A DNA stretch of 64,000 bases from Paramecium tetraurelia (GCF_000165425.1 NW_001799200.1:62001-126000); one strand, 5' to 3'. Shown: positions 52,602 through 64,000, counted from the first letter of the stretch. The notes: generated by a model not told the origin, from the letters alone. A program made the numbers and translations.

Positions 52602-53923
52602 ATGTCGTTACTTTAAAAGTTTACAAAGTTATTCAAATCGAAGGATGAAATGCTAGAATCATTGGGAATTTTATTGAAACCTAAGTCTCAAAAGGATTTT
52701 GATGTGGCTTGTGAATATTTTGGATCTTTAATGAAGAGATACCCAGCAGTTGTTTTCAATCTCTTAAGATCAAAAGAAAATGTGGAGAGTTACTAACCTA
52801 AGGCAGAGCATCTATTGAATTTATTATTCGTAATTCATGCCAACATTTCTGATGATTCAGTGTGTGGATAGTTAAGAGGACCTCCAATTTATTGGTTAGA
52901 TAAACTAATAGACTGAGAACAAGGAAAGCTTCATTCTTATCGAAAGAATGATATGTGAAGCCAGTACATCTAGTTTCTTTCCACAATAATCCCCCATTAC
53001 TTAACCCTCCTAATTTCAGGGAAAGACTGAGTAAGTGAAAGAGAAGAGGAGAACAAGAATAGAAATGAACGAGTAACTTAAGAACCCTGTTTAAAAGACA
53101 GAAGCCCAATTAGTTTCATGTTAGTTAAAGGCTAAGATTTTTTGTATTATTTACTACTCGTTCCTCTAGAAATTATCAGTTAATTAATTGGTCTATTAAT
53201 CTTGTAAGGATTTGCAATATCCATTTGAAGAACCAGAAGATGTCAAATTGAGATATATTTGGATCTATAAGATTTAGAATGTAATGTTAATGGGTTTGAA
53301 ATTGTTGGAATGCAAGAATATTAAATATAAGATCCATTAGGATTTAGTATATCAGGATTTACTTAGATTCCAGGTATTTGTCAGGTAGGAGATAGAATAA
53401 TTGATTGATCAATATGCTACAATACCAAATTTAGATTGCTTGTCATTATATGAGATTTTTTCGGAATTTCAAAGAGCAAGGACTGTATTAGAAAATTACA
53501 ATGATGAAATCGATCTCAAATTAAGAGTCAGTACAAGACAGATTGAAGAATTTTTGAGTTTTTCAGTTAGAATTAAGGTTCTGAATCAATTTGCATTCAA
53601 GAAAAGCATAAAGGTTCCAAATAGACAATAGCCAAACATTTCTATTGCTTAACAATCCTAGTCTGATCGTAAAGTGAGATATATTAAATATTCTTTTGTA
53701 GCATCATAAGGCAGTGAGTGATATCAATAAAGAAAATTTGGAGCCTCTGAACTTTTAGGATTTGCAATATGAATAAACTTATGAAAGAGGAGTGATGGAG
53801 AAGAAATTTTACAATTAGTCTACTGAAAACAGTATGGATGACATTGGAGAGAACATTTAATTGGATGTTGTTTAGCATAGACCTTAGCATCTCAAGGGAT
53901 TAAGCACATTTCAATAATATTGA
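52602..53923 (+). CDS. Unidentified helical protein
   Basis: About 415 codons starting MSLLQKFTKLFKSKDEML. The first 110 residues are amphipathic helices (KPKSQKDFDVACEYFGSL, VVFNLLRSKENVESY) that could form a helical-bundle domain. A Ser/Gln/Pro-rich linker follows (FFPQQSPITQPSQFQGK), then a second helical block (LIDQYATIPNLDCLSLYEIF) and a Gln-rich tail ending LSTFQQY. Introns of about 31 nt (near 52.85 kb) and 28 nt (near 53.67 kb) are needed. No named motif is convincing; an ANTH-like fold was considered but not supported. Confidence 0.65.
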
Positions 53924-53957
53924 CTAGTTTATTATTATCACAATTATAATTTATTAA

Positions 53958-55290
53958 ATGATTATTGCTGCATAGCCAAATCGTTTCCAAGAGTATGAAG
54001 ATTAAGCCAAGAAGATTTTCTATTAGGATTATTTTGAAAATAGGATGAAGACATTTCCAATCATTTGTAGATTCAAAAAGAGAGAATATCAATCGCAATT
54101 TATAAATTACACTACAATATTTCATGATCTCAAACATCATGTAGAAATAGGAAATTAAATAAGAATTTGGAAGGAAAATAAATAAAAATTATAATATTGC
54201 TGCAGTTTCTAATATATTTACACTTTGATCCCATAATTGCATTTAGGAATTCGATTGAATAGGAAAGTCAAAGACTCCAATTTAGATTTCTCAGTCTATA
54301 AATACATTAATAATTTCTCATCACTTACCTATTGCTACAACCTTGATTCAAAATATCGAACCTAATAAAAGTTTATTTTTAATTTCAAAGAATCCACTCT
54401 GACTATCAATAAAGAGAAACTGAAACTAGCATTACAATTCGGTGATATTATCAAACCATATGTCAAGACTGATTTGAGAACTTTCTCGTATATATTTATT
54501 TAAATCAAGAAAAGTTACTTTTGGTGTGAAGGCCAAGTTAAAGGACTTTGAACTATTTGCATACAAGGAGATTTCAAAAAAGGAATAAAATAGCACTGTT
54601 TCATTGGGAGTGATGCTTAATATTTTTGATTGGAAAGTGGGATTGAAGATGAATTTCAAGGATTTGTCTAGTTCTTTTGCTATTTTGTATCATTTAAAAC
54701 TCATTATCAAATTAGTATTTAGAAATATGGGCTTGCGATTTAATTGCCTATTTATAGTTTTGATTGCGAAGATCTTTTAGAGAAGTATACGATAGCAGCA
54801 TTTGGATTTATGATTGCATGTTCAATTCTAAAATGTTTTTAACAACCTAAAGTATTGCCTCTGAGCAAATAACAAAGAATTGATCAATCAAGAAATCAAT
54901 TAAATTTATTAGAACACAAAACTAAATAGAATTTTAGATATGAAAAAGAAAACAATGGATTACTGATTCTATTTGCTTATTATGGTAATGCAGAACATAT
55001 TCAATTGTTGAATCAACAGCAAAATAAACAAAAGTATCACTTGCAAAATGATGTAACACATATGATTACTATTATTTTAGTTAGAAATCATTGATGTGAC
55101 ATTGTCATGCTAATTCAATGTGAAGAATTCTAAGTTGCATTTACCCAAGTATTCCAAATCTTGTCTGTTTGGTTTCTGTGATCCTTGCGAAAATGTAAAT
55201 ACTCATAAACTCTTGTTATTCGAATACACATACAAATAGCAAAAATTTGATAAAATATTCGATGACTTGGATGAGGTGATCTTGCCCTGA
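53958..55290 (+). CDS. DNAJC11-like protein lacking the J domain
   Basis: About 415 codons. The C-terminus matches the DNAJC11 signature domain (DUF3395): GLLILFAYYGNAEHIQ, then after a 28-nt intron IIDVTLSCQFNVKNSKLHLP and LFGFCDPCEN. Before it, a hydrophobic stretch follows EDLLEKYTIAAFGFMIACSI, and the middle is beta-rich (VTFGVKAKLKDFELFAY), like the DNAJC11 barrel region. DNAJC11 is an outer-membrane mitochondrial protein linked to the MICOS/SAM bridge. The N-terminus MIIAAQPNRFQEYEDQAKK has no HPD motif or J-domain helices, and no upstream exon supplies one. Introns of 22, 29 and 28 nt are required. Confidence 0.8.
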
Positions 55291-55320
55291 TTTATTATAT
55301 AATATTAATAATAAATAAAA

Positions 55321-55906
55321 TGGAAGAATTAGGTATGCGTCCTGAAACATCTAAATGCTCACGAATGGAAAAGCGTAGATTAGTATCACAAAGTCATCAA
55401 AGACAAGAATCAAGTCAAGCTCCAAGAATCAATGGAATTACTTTATAACAATACTTCAGGGGAAGCAACTTTAGAGTACTGGAAATCAACGAAGATGAAT
55501 GGGACAATCACTAAGTTGGATAGCCACGTGCTCCTCCTCTTTAAAATACCAATTTTCGTATTAAAACAGATAAGAAAATAAACAATAAAAAACTACTAGA
55601 ACGATCGCCTGCTTAAAACCTAACTACGAGCAAAGACTTTAATCAACGTAAAATTAATAGAGTAAGTAGAATCATTGATTATTTTGCTAGCCTCACATTA
55701 CATCAAATGAATTCTTTCAAAACGAAGATGAACTCAGAAAAACCAGAATAGAACTCAAATACGGACGCATGAAAGAGGATGTGAACAATCGCTTTGGGAA
55801 TCCTGACCAGGATCTTATCAATAAATATGCAGAAAAATTTAATATAAATAGGGAACCTCCAAAATTGACATTAGCTCCCAGAGAACTCTATGCAAAAATC
55901 AAGTGA
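55321..55906 (+). CDS. Small basic protein, function unknown
   Basis: About 185 codons starting MEELGMRPETSKCSRM, with one 29-nt intron near 55.67 kb. The sequence is basic and disordered-looking at first (KRRLVSQSHQRQESSQ). The last 70 residues are more conserved-looking (RKTRIELKYGRMKEDVNNRF, PPKLTLAPRELYAKIK). There is no signal peptide, membrane segment or named domain. It follows the DNAJC11-like gene after 30 bases on the same strand. Confidence 0.6.
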
Positions 55907-56615
55907 ATATTAATTCTTTTTTTTCATTGCCACTGCAAATTAAAAATACTCCTTTTCATTAATTATCTTAAATTATTCACTATATCCAAAATAATATTAT
56001 ATTATTAATTCTACCAATCAATTAAAGTAATAAATAATGTTCCAATCTTCTTTTTCTCACATTAATCAAATTCATTGCTGGGTTTCATCATATGCTTTTT
56101 GAATTTCAATTAATTTAATATTTAGTCATGAAATAATTTTAAATTTTAAAATAATCTCTTCATTTTAGATTATTCTTTCCCCTAAATTATTTCTCAATCC
56201 CATTTTACCAGAATTTCAATTTCCTTAAGATATTAAGTTTTAATGCAGAATAGATTATAATATCTTAACAATTATGAATAATTGAACTATAATCTAATTT
56301 TAGGTTAGAATTGCCTAAAATTTAGGCTATTTTTAAAGAGAATAATTTATTTGATTTTAATTATATTTTTTTATTAACTAAAATAAAACCTTAGTATAAT
56401 TTATAATGGGTTAATTTGAATTTGTATTATTAAGAACAATTCCTGCTTTTATATTTCTGATTCCCTCATTGAGTTGAAAATAAACATTAAAGTAGAATCA
56501 CCAAATAGGTGGATGCATATTCAATGATATTCCTCGTGAATTACATTATTTCATTAATAGTGAATAACAGAAGTAGTCAATGAGGATTAATAGATTTAAA
56601 TTTCTACTTAATAAA
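55907..56615. other. Convergent intergenic region, no gene seen
   Basis: About 700 AT-rich bases lie between converging genes. Tracts of T and A are common, and I see no frame that looks coding. Confidence 0.4.
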
Positions 56616-57303
56616 TCAATTTTATCTAATTAATTCCTGCTTTTCATCTTCTAGTTTATGCTTTTCGAAAATGGGCATTTTAGGATAGAATATAAAATTT
56701 CCTATTCCGAAACCTAAGGCCATCATCAAAAACACCCAACCTTTCATTTTTTCATTAATAATTACCATTCACTGTCATTAATAGAAACATTGTTATTGCA
56801 GACTGTGTTGCAGCTAGTAATTACCATACAATCTTCAAAAATAGAGATCTAATTATGTGAATGCATACTTTTATCTATCTGCAAACCCTTTGAGAACTGG
56901 AAGTAAACATAGGAAGGCACAGAAAAACATCGTTACAAATAGTCCAGCCACAAATTCACCTTGTGTAGTTGATTTCCAACTAAAAGCAATTTATTAAGCG
57001 TTTACGTATTAAATACAAATCGAACCTTATAGTCCCAATTTATAATCATATACATCCTCATATCCATCATATGCATTGCAGGAGTCATTTCTGATTATTC
57101 CGTATGCTACATAAAATAAAAAATTAATTAAAATTTTATAGATTACAAAATCCAATAGACTGAGTATTATTAAATATTTCTGAAAATATACATTAATTTC
57201 ATTGCTGATTATATGTTTTATCTCTTAGACCAACTATATAGTTTCTTGGTCTTAATGGATTTAATCCTTTATTTTATCCTGTTGAAGTTTATTGATCCTT
57301 CAT
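56616..57303 (-). CDS. Ctr-type copper transporter
   Basis: The C-terminal half has the three membrane segments of Ctr/SLC31 copper importers: GEFVAGLFVTMFFCAFLCLL, then LLAATQSAITMFLLMTVNGW, which contains the Met-x-x-x-Met copper ligand pair, then WVFLMMALGFGIGNFIF with the G-x-x-x-G packing motif. A charged tail follows. Introns of 20 and 25 nt give this frame. The N-terminal third is uncertain: MKDQQTSTGQNKGLNPL is clear, but a frame change of one base or an unusual intron is needed near 57.2 kb before YGIIRNDSCNAYDGYED. Ctr proteins act as trimers that import Cu(I). The gene starts 18 bases after the CFAP206 stop. Confidence 0.75.
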
Positions 57304-57321
57304 TTCGTATACTTGTGCCTA

Positions 57322-59139
57322 TCAACATAAAATGAATAGAAATACTTCACTATCAACTTTGAAATTACTTAAAATAGTCTAGGATGCCTTAGTCTATCTT
57401 TTTCTTATATTTGCCATTTATATAGCCTAATAATTATGAGAATAAATACTTTTCTTCTCAATTCCCATTCATTCCAACAATAATTTGGGTCAAGATTCTT
57501 TTCTATAAAATGAACTGGTGTTTGCACATCCTTATCCACCATCAATTTATTAGATAATAAACTTCCGCTTTCGAATGTTAGTTTCAAATTGAGATTCTTG
57601 AAATTCTCTTCCACTCTAAATAATCTGATTAGATGAGGTTTCTGTCTACATATATCAATCACTCCTGTTAAATATCTTTGTGGTTCTGACAAGAATTCAT
57701 TGATAGCTATCTCATTGCTAAAAACACAATTCTTGTCTCTGTATCTGAACACCCCCAAAGATGGTTTTCCAGGGATTAATAGCCCATTCTTTTTTACAAC
57801 TGACCAAATACAGAAACCGAAATAATCTAGTTGTGTTTGCATAAAATCAGGGGTATTTTAAGGTAATAGTCTTTATACTCCTGATTCTGGTTGATAATTA
57901 ATTAACGCTAGATTATCGGGTTAGGTTGATTCCATTTATTTGCATTGTTTTTAGATTGCTAAGGGCATTGAGAGTTTCATCATTTTCCTTAGATCAACCA
58001 ACAGTCGAAAGAGTTCCACTCTCTCAATTGATATTTGCTTATCTTCAAATAGACCTATGTGACTTTGAGCTAGCAATGCAAATTTAGGATAGACTTATTC
58101 TTTGGGAGCAGAGGATTTATGTTCCAATAATTTCTTTAGGTCTTCCATTTCCTTAATGAATCTAATTCTATTTTACTCAATCATGGCTTCGCTTTACTCG
58201 ATATCCTCTTGTAATGACAGGATGTAAGATAAATATTATCTAAGGAAGGCCAATTCATCCTTATATTTTTCGATGTCTTCATTGTTCATTTGAAATTTGT
58301 CTTAATTGATGAAGAAAGTAGTGTAGATTTCGCATTGTTCTATTGTTTCCAGGGCGATTTGTTTAATTTAATCGGATAATTCTCTAGCATTATATTTAGT
58401 AAGATCTTCTAAGGAACTTAATGAAACTCCACCCTTTCCAATTTTCTTATTGAACAATCTAATGCCAATGACTAGGTTTGCCAATTCGACGAGTTGGGTT
58501 ACTTTTTCGGAGGGATTCAATGAGACAAAGGGTCCTAGGGCGGCTCTTGGGATGACACTTTCTAGAGCAGCTCCAACTTCTAATGGGAATAGTGATAAAA
58601 TGAGGAATACCTTTGTCCATGTTGAATTGACCTAGAGCATCAAAATTAATGGGATCTTCAATCAATTCTTTGTTCTTGTATATCAAATAATGAAACATTT
58701 TAGTATATAAGGTGGTCAAGCCTTCAAAATCTTTGGCATTCTTAATTTCGAGAGTCACGACATCATCAATGTATTTGCCAGTCTCGTTGGATTGCTTTTT
58801 GATTTTTTCTTGTCTTTGCAATTCCATTTCGACATAGGCACTATCATATTCTTGATTATAATGATAGATTGTTACATATTTGTAATTGGATAGTTTTGAG
58901 ATCTGGGGCATTTTAATTGCTGAGTTTGTTCAGTGTCTCATTTTTCAATTCGTTCAATTCGCTTTCATTGAGTTTTTCTTCAAGGTAAAATTTATTTGTT
59001 CCTTTGAGAGATAATTTGAAAATATACTTTTGTTGAGAATGGTCTATGCAACGTAGGATGCAAGAGTTTCAGTAATGGGGTTGTTTCTAGCTCTACATTA
59101 ATAGAGGGCGAACTTGACTACCTCATCCAATTAATTCAT
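57322..59139 (-). CDS. CFAP206: Cilia- and flagella-associated protein 206
   Basis: About 570 codons starting MNQLDEVVKFALYQCRARN. Blocks typical of CFAP206 are IPLEVGAALESVIPRAALGP-like sequence in the middle, LDYFGFCIWSVVKKNGLLIP, PSLGVFRYRDKNCVFSNE and, at the C-terminus, KNLDPNYCWNEWELRRK. CFAP206 is needed to dock radial spoke 2 and the dynein c at the base of the spokes in motile cilia. Introns of 26, 25 (CAAG end), about 31 and 23 nt are needed. Its start is 33 bases from the divergent anoctamin start. Confidence 0.9.
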
Positions 59140-59172
59140 TTTGGTTATTGGTGCTTATAATTAATTTAATTG

Positions 59173-61296
59173 ATGAAATAAGTTTTGCATTAACTAGCCA
59201 GACAACACACTATAACGAATAATAAGAGCTTTAGTTTGCCCACCAAACAATCATTGGAGCAATCCTACTAGGACGTGAAGTTTCAGTTCGTGATGCAATT
59301 CTCAAAAAACACGACTCAAGAATAGTTGGAATAGATTGTTAATATATTGTTCAATCATGGATTCTAATCTTATAAGACTAGGAATCTGCAAAATGACAAG
59401 ATTTTACTATTCATTTGTATATGGGATCCGAAGATCATATTGGAATAGGCGGAGTAAATGCAGCTGTACAAAGTACGTACAAAAACATTAAATAGTTAGT
59501 AATTGACCGTTCGCACTCTTAAATGCACGAAGTATATAGAAAGATAGCTGAGAAGATAAATGTAAAGAAAGTGTTAGATGAGAGATTAATCCTCACTTTA
59601 AATTAGATTGATAAGAGGATAGTGGAATTTGAAAATTATTAAAAATTTAAATATGACTTAAAAAGTGATTTCTGTTTACACAATGATGACGCAGAAGTCA
59701 TAAAAATATTTAGTCCTTCAGAGACTTTGCTCATAATTTACAATTACTTACACACTATTAAAATAGGAGATTTGGATATGATTCATTTTCTAAAAACGGA
59801 AGAATATTTATTACAAGTAACTCCGATTCACGATGAAATAGTCTCACTCAATACAGTATCAGACATAGAGAGATATTTTGGAGGCAACTTAGCAGTTTAC
59901 TTCGAGTTCATGAACTTCTATTAATCTATGCTTAAGTATTTGGCAGTTGCAGCAATCATCACTTTAGTAATCGATCATCAAAGTAGTCTCTTCAAAATCA
60001 CAAATGTGGCTAGTTTTTATGCAGTACTAACCATGGTATGGTCAACATTCTTCATCATTGCCTGGCGTAGAAAGGAGAATGAATTAAGTATTGAATGGGG
60101 TGTTTTTGGTTAATAACACATCAAGAGATTAGATCTGAATCCAGAATATAAAGGCAATCCAAAAATGAATTACATCACAGGATTGATCAAGAATAGCTAT
60201 CCAACAAGCAGTAGGATATTCTATTATATGATATCATTATTCGAAGCCATTCCCATACTCATTATTGCTGGGTTGATTAAGATTGTGGTATTTAATATCA
60301 ATGGACTCATACGGAATGAAGATAGTATCTTTTATATCAGAGTGGCTGCTAAACTCAATCAAGCAGGAGGTCTCTTATATTACAAATACACTACCAATAT
60401 ATTAGATATTTTCACTATCTTGTTAATATTCTATATCAACACTCTGTATACAAAGGTTTGCATCAATTCAACCAAACGAGAAAATCATAGAACCAACTTG
60501 AGGTTTTATAACTCTTTGATCCTTAAACGATTCATATTTGAATTAATCAATAGATTCTTTCACTTATTTTACATAGCCTTCGTTGAATTCGATATCCCAA
60601 CTCTAAGGAGTCTCTTGATTAAGTTGTTTGTTATGGATTAAATAAGAAGAGTTCTATTGGAATCTCTATTGCCCATGTTGATGAAGTAGCAGTATGAAAA
60701 ATAGAAGGAATAGTATCGATTGAATCTGTAAAAGAAGGAAGACATCAATGAAAAAATTGTAGATAGAATTGTATATCTTAATTATTAATTATTATAGGCA
60801 GAACTTGAACTCTGGGAATATGATGATTTTGATGATTACATTGAAGTCATATTTCAATATGGATACATAGTATTGTTCGCAGCTATTTTTCCTCTGGCTG
60901 CTGCTCTCACATATATTTTCAACTTTATTGAAATATGGAGTGATAAATTCAAACTAGCGTACAAATTTATTAATTACAACTAGAAATAAATTATACTAAA
61001 GGAATTTACCTAAGAAAGCACATAGCATTGGCGAATGGAGAACTGTTTTGATGACCTTATCAGTGTTATCAATATACACTAATACAGCATTTATTGCCTT
61101 TGCTTATTTCAATGTATTTGACACTTGTTAGAAGACAGGTTGCGATTGGGAAAATATTCTCATTCTACTATTTATCATTGAACATTTTTCATTAGGTTTA
61201 AAGTATATTGTACAATAAACGATCAATTCAAAACCAAAATGGGTTAGGATTGTTATGAGAAGAATGAAAAGGAAGAGAAGAAATTTTCATAATTGA
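59173..61296 (+). CDS. Anoctamin (TMEM16-type) channel or scramblase
   Basis: About 690 codons. The N-terminal 230 residues are cytosolic. Membrane segments begin around YLAVAAIITLVIDHQ and FYAVLTMVWSTFFIIAWRR. Anoctamin landmarks follow: RRKENELSIEWGVFG, TNILDIFTILLIFYINTLYT, AELELWEYDDFDDYIEVIFQ, YGYIVLFAAIFPLAAALTYI, IEIWSDKFKL, and PKKAHSIGEWRTVLM. The acidic WEYDDFDDYIE segment matches the calcium-binding helix of the family. Anoctamins are calcium-activated chloride channels or lipid scramblases. Introns of 23 and 27 nt are used. A one-base break is needed at about 60977-60981, before RNKLYQRNLPKK. Length is at the short end for the family. Confidence 0.9.
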
Positions 61297-61347
61297 AATA
61301 TTTTATATAATATAATTATTAATGATAAACGGATGATCACTAATATT

Positions 61348-62034
61348 ATGGCAAAGGATCATTATCTCTTATAAAAATATAGCATAATTCAGCCTTGTCC
61401 AATGCATAATTTTGAAGATGATTTTTTAATTATAAGGAATTTGAATACCAAAAAATAAATAAATCCAATTTCAAGAAGAACAACAAATATAATCTAGAAT
61501 TAAATAGTAGTATGAATATGAGAAATATTTATTAATCCAAAGAAATCTTAATCTTAAATTTTAAATGACAGTTCCAATCATAAAAAATTATTAGTTACTT
61601 TCTCAACCATGATGTATTGAAAAATATGAAAATTGCAGAATATCTTTCTTAAAGACTGAATAATACTAAAGATCCTTGATTTTGATGTCAAAATCAAATA
61701 AAAGATTAATAACTTCAAAACTCTTAGTTAAGATAAATTTAAATCTTTCAAATTAATTAAAGAAACTACTATATGACCAATCTGAGGAATTATTGGGGTT
61801 CAATAATTTTAAATAAAGCAAAGAGATGGAGAAAATTAAGAAAAATAACATTTAAATTTACATTTATTAACTACTCTGATGAAAAATTGAGTATAAGAAA
61901 GGAGATGATATTGGGATCTAAAAAATTGATGTATGAGTGTATTAATTAGATGAATGTGGTGTCTTTTCGATGAAAATTAAAATAATTTATTGGATGAGAA
62001 TGAAATTATATTTAAATATCTGAAAAGGATTTGA
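61348..62034 (+). pseudogene. Probable decayed EF-hand protein gene
   Basis: Reading frames starting MAKDHYLLQKYSIIQPC continue through helical, Lys/Gln-rich sequence (QQYEYEKYLLIQRNLNL, LLYDQSEELLGFNNF) to a recognisable EF-hand loop (LFDENQNNLLDENEIIF). To read them together one must pass at least one in-frame TGA (after LLSQP) and several one-base frame changes. Four or five breaks in 700 bases is far more than in neighbouring genes, so this is most likely a host gene in decay. Short EF-hand proteins of this size are common in ciliates. Confidence 0.5.
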
Positions 62035-62148
62035 AGGAACTACAGAAACAGAACTTAGGATTGATTTATTTAGTAATTATAATTATTCCAATTATATTAA
62101 ACTAACTTTTATAGAGCATTTCATTTAATTATTGAAGATATTAATATT

Positions 62149-62494
62149 ATGAATAAATTTTTAATTACATTAGCAAGAATTCCAAAGTGTCAACCAAGAT
62201 TTGGATTCGCTGACATTTTGAAGGACAAAGATAAAGGAGATGAGAAAGTATTTTTCACAAGAGAAGATTGTATACTATCAACATAATTAATTAGAAAAGT
62301 TGATGTAAAAATTACTCAAGAAAATGAAAGAAAATAATGAAAAGCCTAAATCATCAGGAAGCAATGATAAAGAGGACAAGGAAGATTTGCAAGTATTGAT
62401 ATGAAATTAATTATAGAAAATATTTTCCAGATATAAGATTAATTATACTGATGCATTGGTTGAGGAAGTCTTAAATTGGAAGAGAGGAGATTGA
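62149..62494 (+). CDS. Small, possibly mitochondrial protein
   Basis: About 100 codons starting MNKFLITLARIPKCQPRF, a short basic hydrophobic N-terminus that would fit a mitochondrial presequence. Two short introns (22 and 24 nt) join RFGFADILKDKDKGDEK, KKMKENNEKPKSSGS and a final KIFSRYKINYTDALVEEVL. The charged helical middle after a Gly/Asp-rich stretch faintly recalls the ATPase inhibitor IF1, but I cannot support that name. No membrane segment. Confidence 0.5.
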
Positions 62495-62759
62495 TATATA
62501 ATAAAAATATAAATAAAAAGAAGAATTATCATCATTTTTGTATCTAAATATTGAAGATTGAAAATTATGTTTTAACATCAATTTCCACATCTCTTTGATT
62601 GGAGAGTCAAAATTGAAAATATTTCTAACTATTATGATTTATTTAAAATAACAATGCTCTCATATCTGATATTTAAATATTTTTATAAGTTATAATTATT
62701 ATGCTTAAGTGTGATCCATTGTTTGCGTTGATGAACCTTTCATTAAAATTGATTCCTAA
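62495..62759. other. Short intergenic stretch
   Basis: Plain AT-rich sequence; nothing to report. Confidence 0.3.
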
Positions 62760-63149
62760 ATGAACTACTTTTCAGAATTAGAAAAGAATTAAACAAATAA
62801 ATGTAATAAACTAGATATCAACGTAATTATTTAACAGTTCAAATATTATCTATATATTCAAACTATAACTAGAAACTTGAATTAAAATGCGATACAATAT
62901 ATTAATAAATTCAAGCAGAAGGAAAGCTACATTATTATTGTATTAAATTAAAAGAGAGAGAGAGTATACGCATATGTAATCTAAGATTAAAGAAGTTATT
63001 TTATTATTTCAGATTTAGAATATTATAACTTGAGATAATAGAAATAACTAGATCGATTGCTTGTATTTTAAATTCATTAAGCAAGTTAAAAGAGTATATT
63101 TAGATTTCTACTTGTATAGATCATCTATATGTAAAAGTAAGCCAACTGA
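62760..63149 (+). CDS. Possible small gene (129 codons)
   Basis: An intronless frame starts MNYFSELEKNQTNKCNKL and ends QIIYMQKQAN before TGA. The part KFKQKESYIIIVLNQKRER looks like ordinary protein (alternating strand and charged residues), but with a single stop codon and this base composition a frame of this length arises by chance fairly often. No motif. It may be a real gene or noise. Confidence 0.3.
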
Positions 63150-63798
63150 AAATAATTGTCAATAAAATTCTATCAACAAATCTTAATTCTTTAATGCATG
63201 TAAATAATATATGGACTTGTTTAACATATTTATAAAATAAAAGATATTTTGATACATGAATTTTTAGATTCAATTTATAAATCTCGATTAAAAATTTTTA
63301 TTCTTTTACTTGCATTAAACAGTGTTTCTTCAACTTATATTTAATTTATAACTATAAACAATTTAAATTCTCAAAATTTCTTAAAATTTTTATTCCTTCA
63401 TGAAAGTTATGTAATTCCTAAGATCTTTTGATTAAAATCAATAAGCGCCTTAAATTTTCATCTATTCAGTGATAAAATAACCAGACTGACCCTAAAGTAA
63501 AATAGGCTTGCGGATAGGATATTTAATTGATTTCTATTAACTTAATAAGTAAACATCATAATTATTGATTCTTTAAACAATTATGTTCCATTTGTGATGA
63601 TATTTGTTCGGCGACAACAAAACCGCACATTGCTATTAAATTTGGTTAAGTCAAAGCAAATAATTTCGATTTATAAGATCAAAGTTAGTCGATCTACTAT
63701 TTAAAAAGTAAAAGAATGTGATAACGTAGTGATATACAAAATCAGTTAGGGCTAATCATTTTGATTAAATATTTCACCAAGATCAATATCTATTAATT
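63150..63798. other. No confident gene
   Basis: About 650 AT-rich bases. A short Cys-containing plus-strand frame (LCSICDDICSATTKPHIAI) near 63.58 kb caught the eye, but it lacks a start and is soon closed by TGA. Confidence 0.3.
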
Positions 63799-64000
63799 AT
63801 GTATTAATAATAATTATAATAGGAGAGCATTGAATTAGGTAATAAACGAAACTAGACGAGACTACTTGAGTCAATAAATGATCTTAGTTTGCAACAGAAA
63901 TAACAGCTCTTGATAAATATTTTACAAATCCCAAGACAAGAGAGAAAGGCAGAGATTTTATAGTTAATGAGAATCATAGTAATGAAAGTGGATTTTTTCC
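63799..64000 (+). CDS. 5' end of an unidentified Gln-rich gene (partial)
   Basis: A frame opening MYQQQLQQESIELGNKRN and continuing LLESINDLSLQQKQQLLINI, PRQERKAEILQLMR runs off the right edge. Gln are encoded by TAA/TAG. It looks like an N-terminal helical region; an intron may start near 63.97 kb. No family can be named. Confidence 0.5.

Noticed and set aside
52602-53923. ANTH/AP180-type clathrin adaptor
   Set aside because: The N-terminal helices and a Pro/Gln-rich linker suggested it, but the phosphoinositide-binding Lys motif and the domain length are not there.
62149-62494. Mitochondrial ATPase inhibitor IF1
   Set aside because: A Gly/Asp-rich stretch followed by a charged helix is reminiscent, but the conserved IF1 core is not recognisable, so the name was not used.

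Overview
The window is a piece of a ciliate macronuclear genome, almost certainly Paramecium. It is very AT-rich. Long reading frames appear only when TAA and TAG are read as glutamine and TGA is the sole stop. Genes are packed with gaps of tens to a few hundred bases, and coding regions are broken by introns of about 20-31 nt, mostly GTA...TAG. A trichocyst matrix protein gene and families known to be common in Paramecium (calcium-dependent protein kinases, copines, NIMA kinases) support this. All gene models below use the ciliate nuclear code. The species cannot be fixed from the sequence alone.

Layout. 1-6 kb: a partial gene, a small coiled-coil gene, a copine, a trichocyst matrix protein and a small acidic protein. 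6-19.5 kb: coiled-coil and WD40 genes, then a block of minus-strand genes (NEK kinase, ankyrin protein, two less clear proteins, TPR protein), a MAPKK-like kinase and a COMM-domain protein. 19.9-28 kb, plus strand: FHA/RING-CH protein, the large axonemal protein CFAP61, an STPGR (ODF3-like) protein and a two-TM membrane protein. 28.4-36.2 kb, minus strand: a cyclic-nucleotide phosphodiesterase, an NLI/FCP1-type phosphatase, an unknown gene, a gene-poor stretch and a Canopy-like ER protein. 36.7-42.6 kb: a USP32-like deubiquitinase, a small basic protein and a C2H2 zinc-finger protein. 43.2-48.7 kb: a MORN protein and a CDPK that diverge from a 17-bp spacer, a VDAC-like porin and a PDK1 kinase. 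48.8-55.9 kb: a Ulp1-like protein with a glutamine-rich linker, proteasome subunit Rpn8, an unknown protein, a DNAJC11-like protein without J domain and a small protein. 56.6-64 kb: a Ctr copper transporter, CFAP206, an anoctamin, a decayed EF-hand gene, two small open frames and the 5' end of another gene.

The genes are not one pathway. Themes that fit a swimming ciliate recur: cilia (CFAP61, CFAP206, STPGR and MORN proteins, NEK), calcium and cyclic-nucleotide signalling (CDPK, copine, EF-hand USP, PDE, anoctamin), regulated secretion (trichocyst protein) and ubiquitin/SUMO-type turnover (USP32, Rpn8, RING-CH, Ulp1-like).

I found no unambiguous new system. The most unusual signals are a set of single-base frame breaks, often at A/T runs, in otherwise intact genes; a Ulp1-like domain that seems to lack its catalytic residues; same-strand coding ends that overlap; and very short divergent promoters. 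I saw no tRNA or rRNA gene, CRISPR array, telomere repeat or recognisable transposon or viral fossil.
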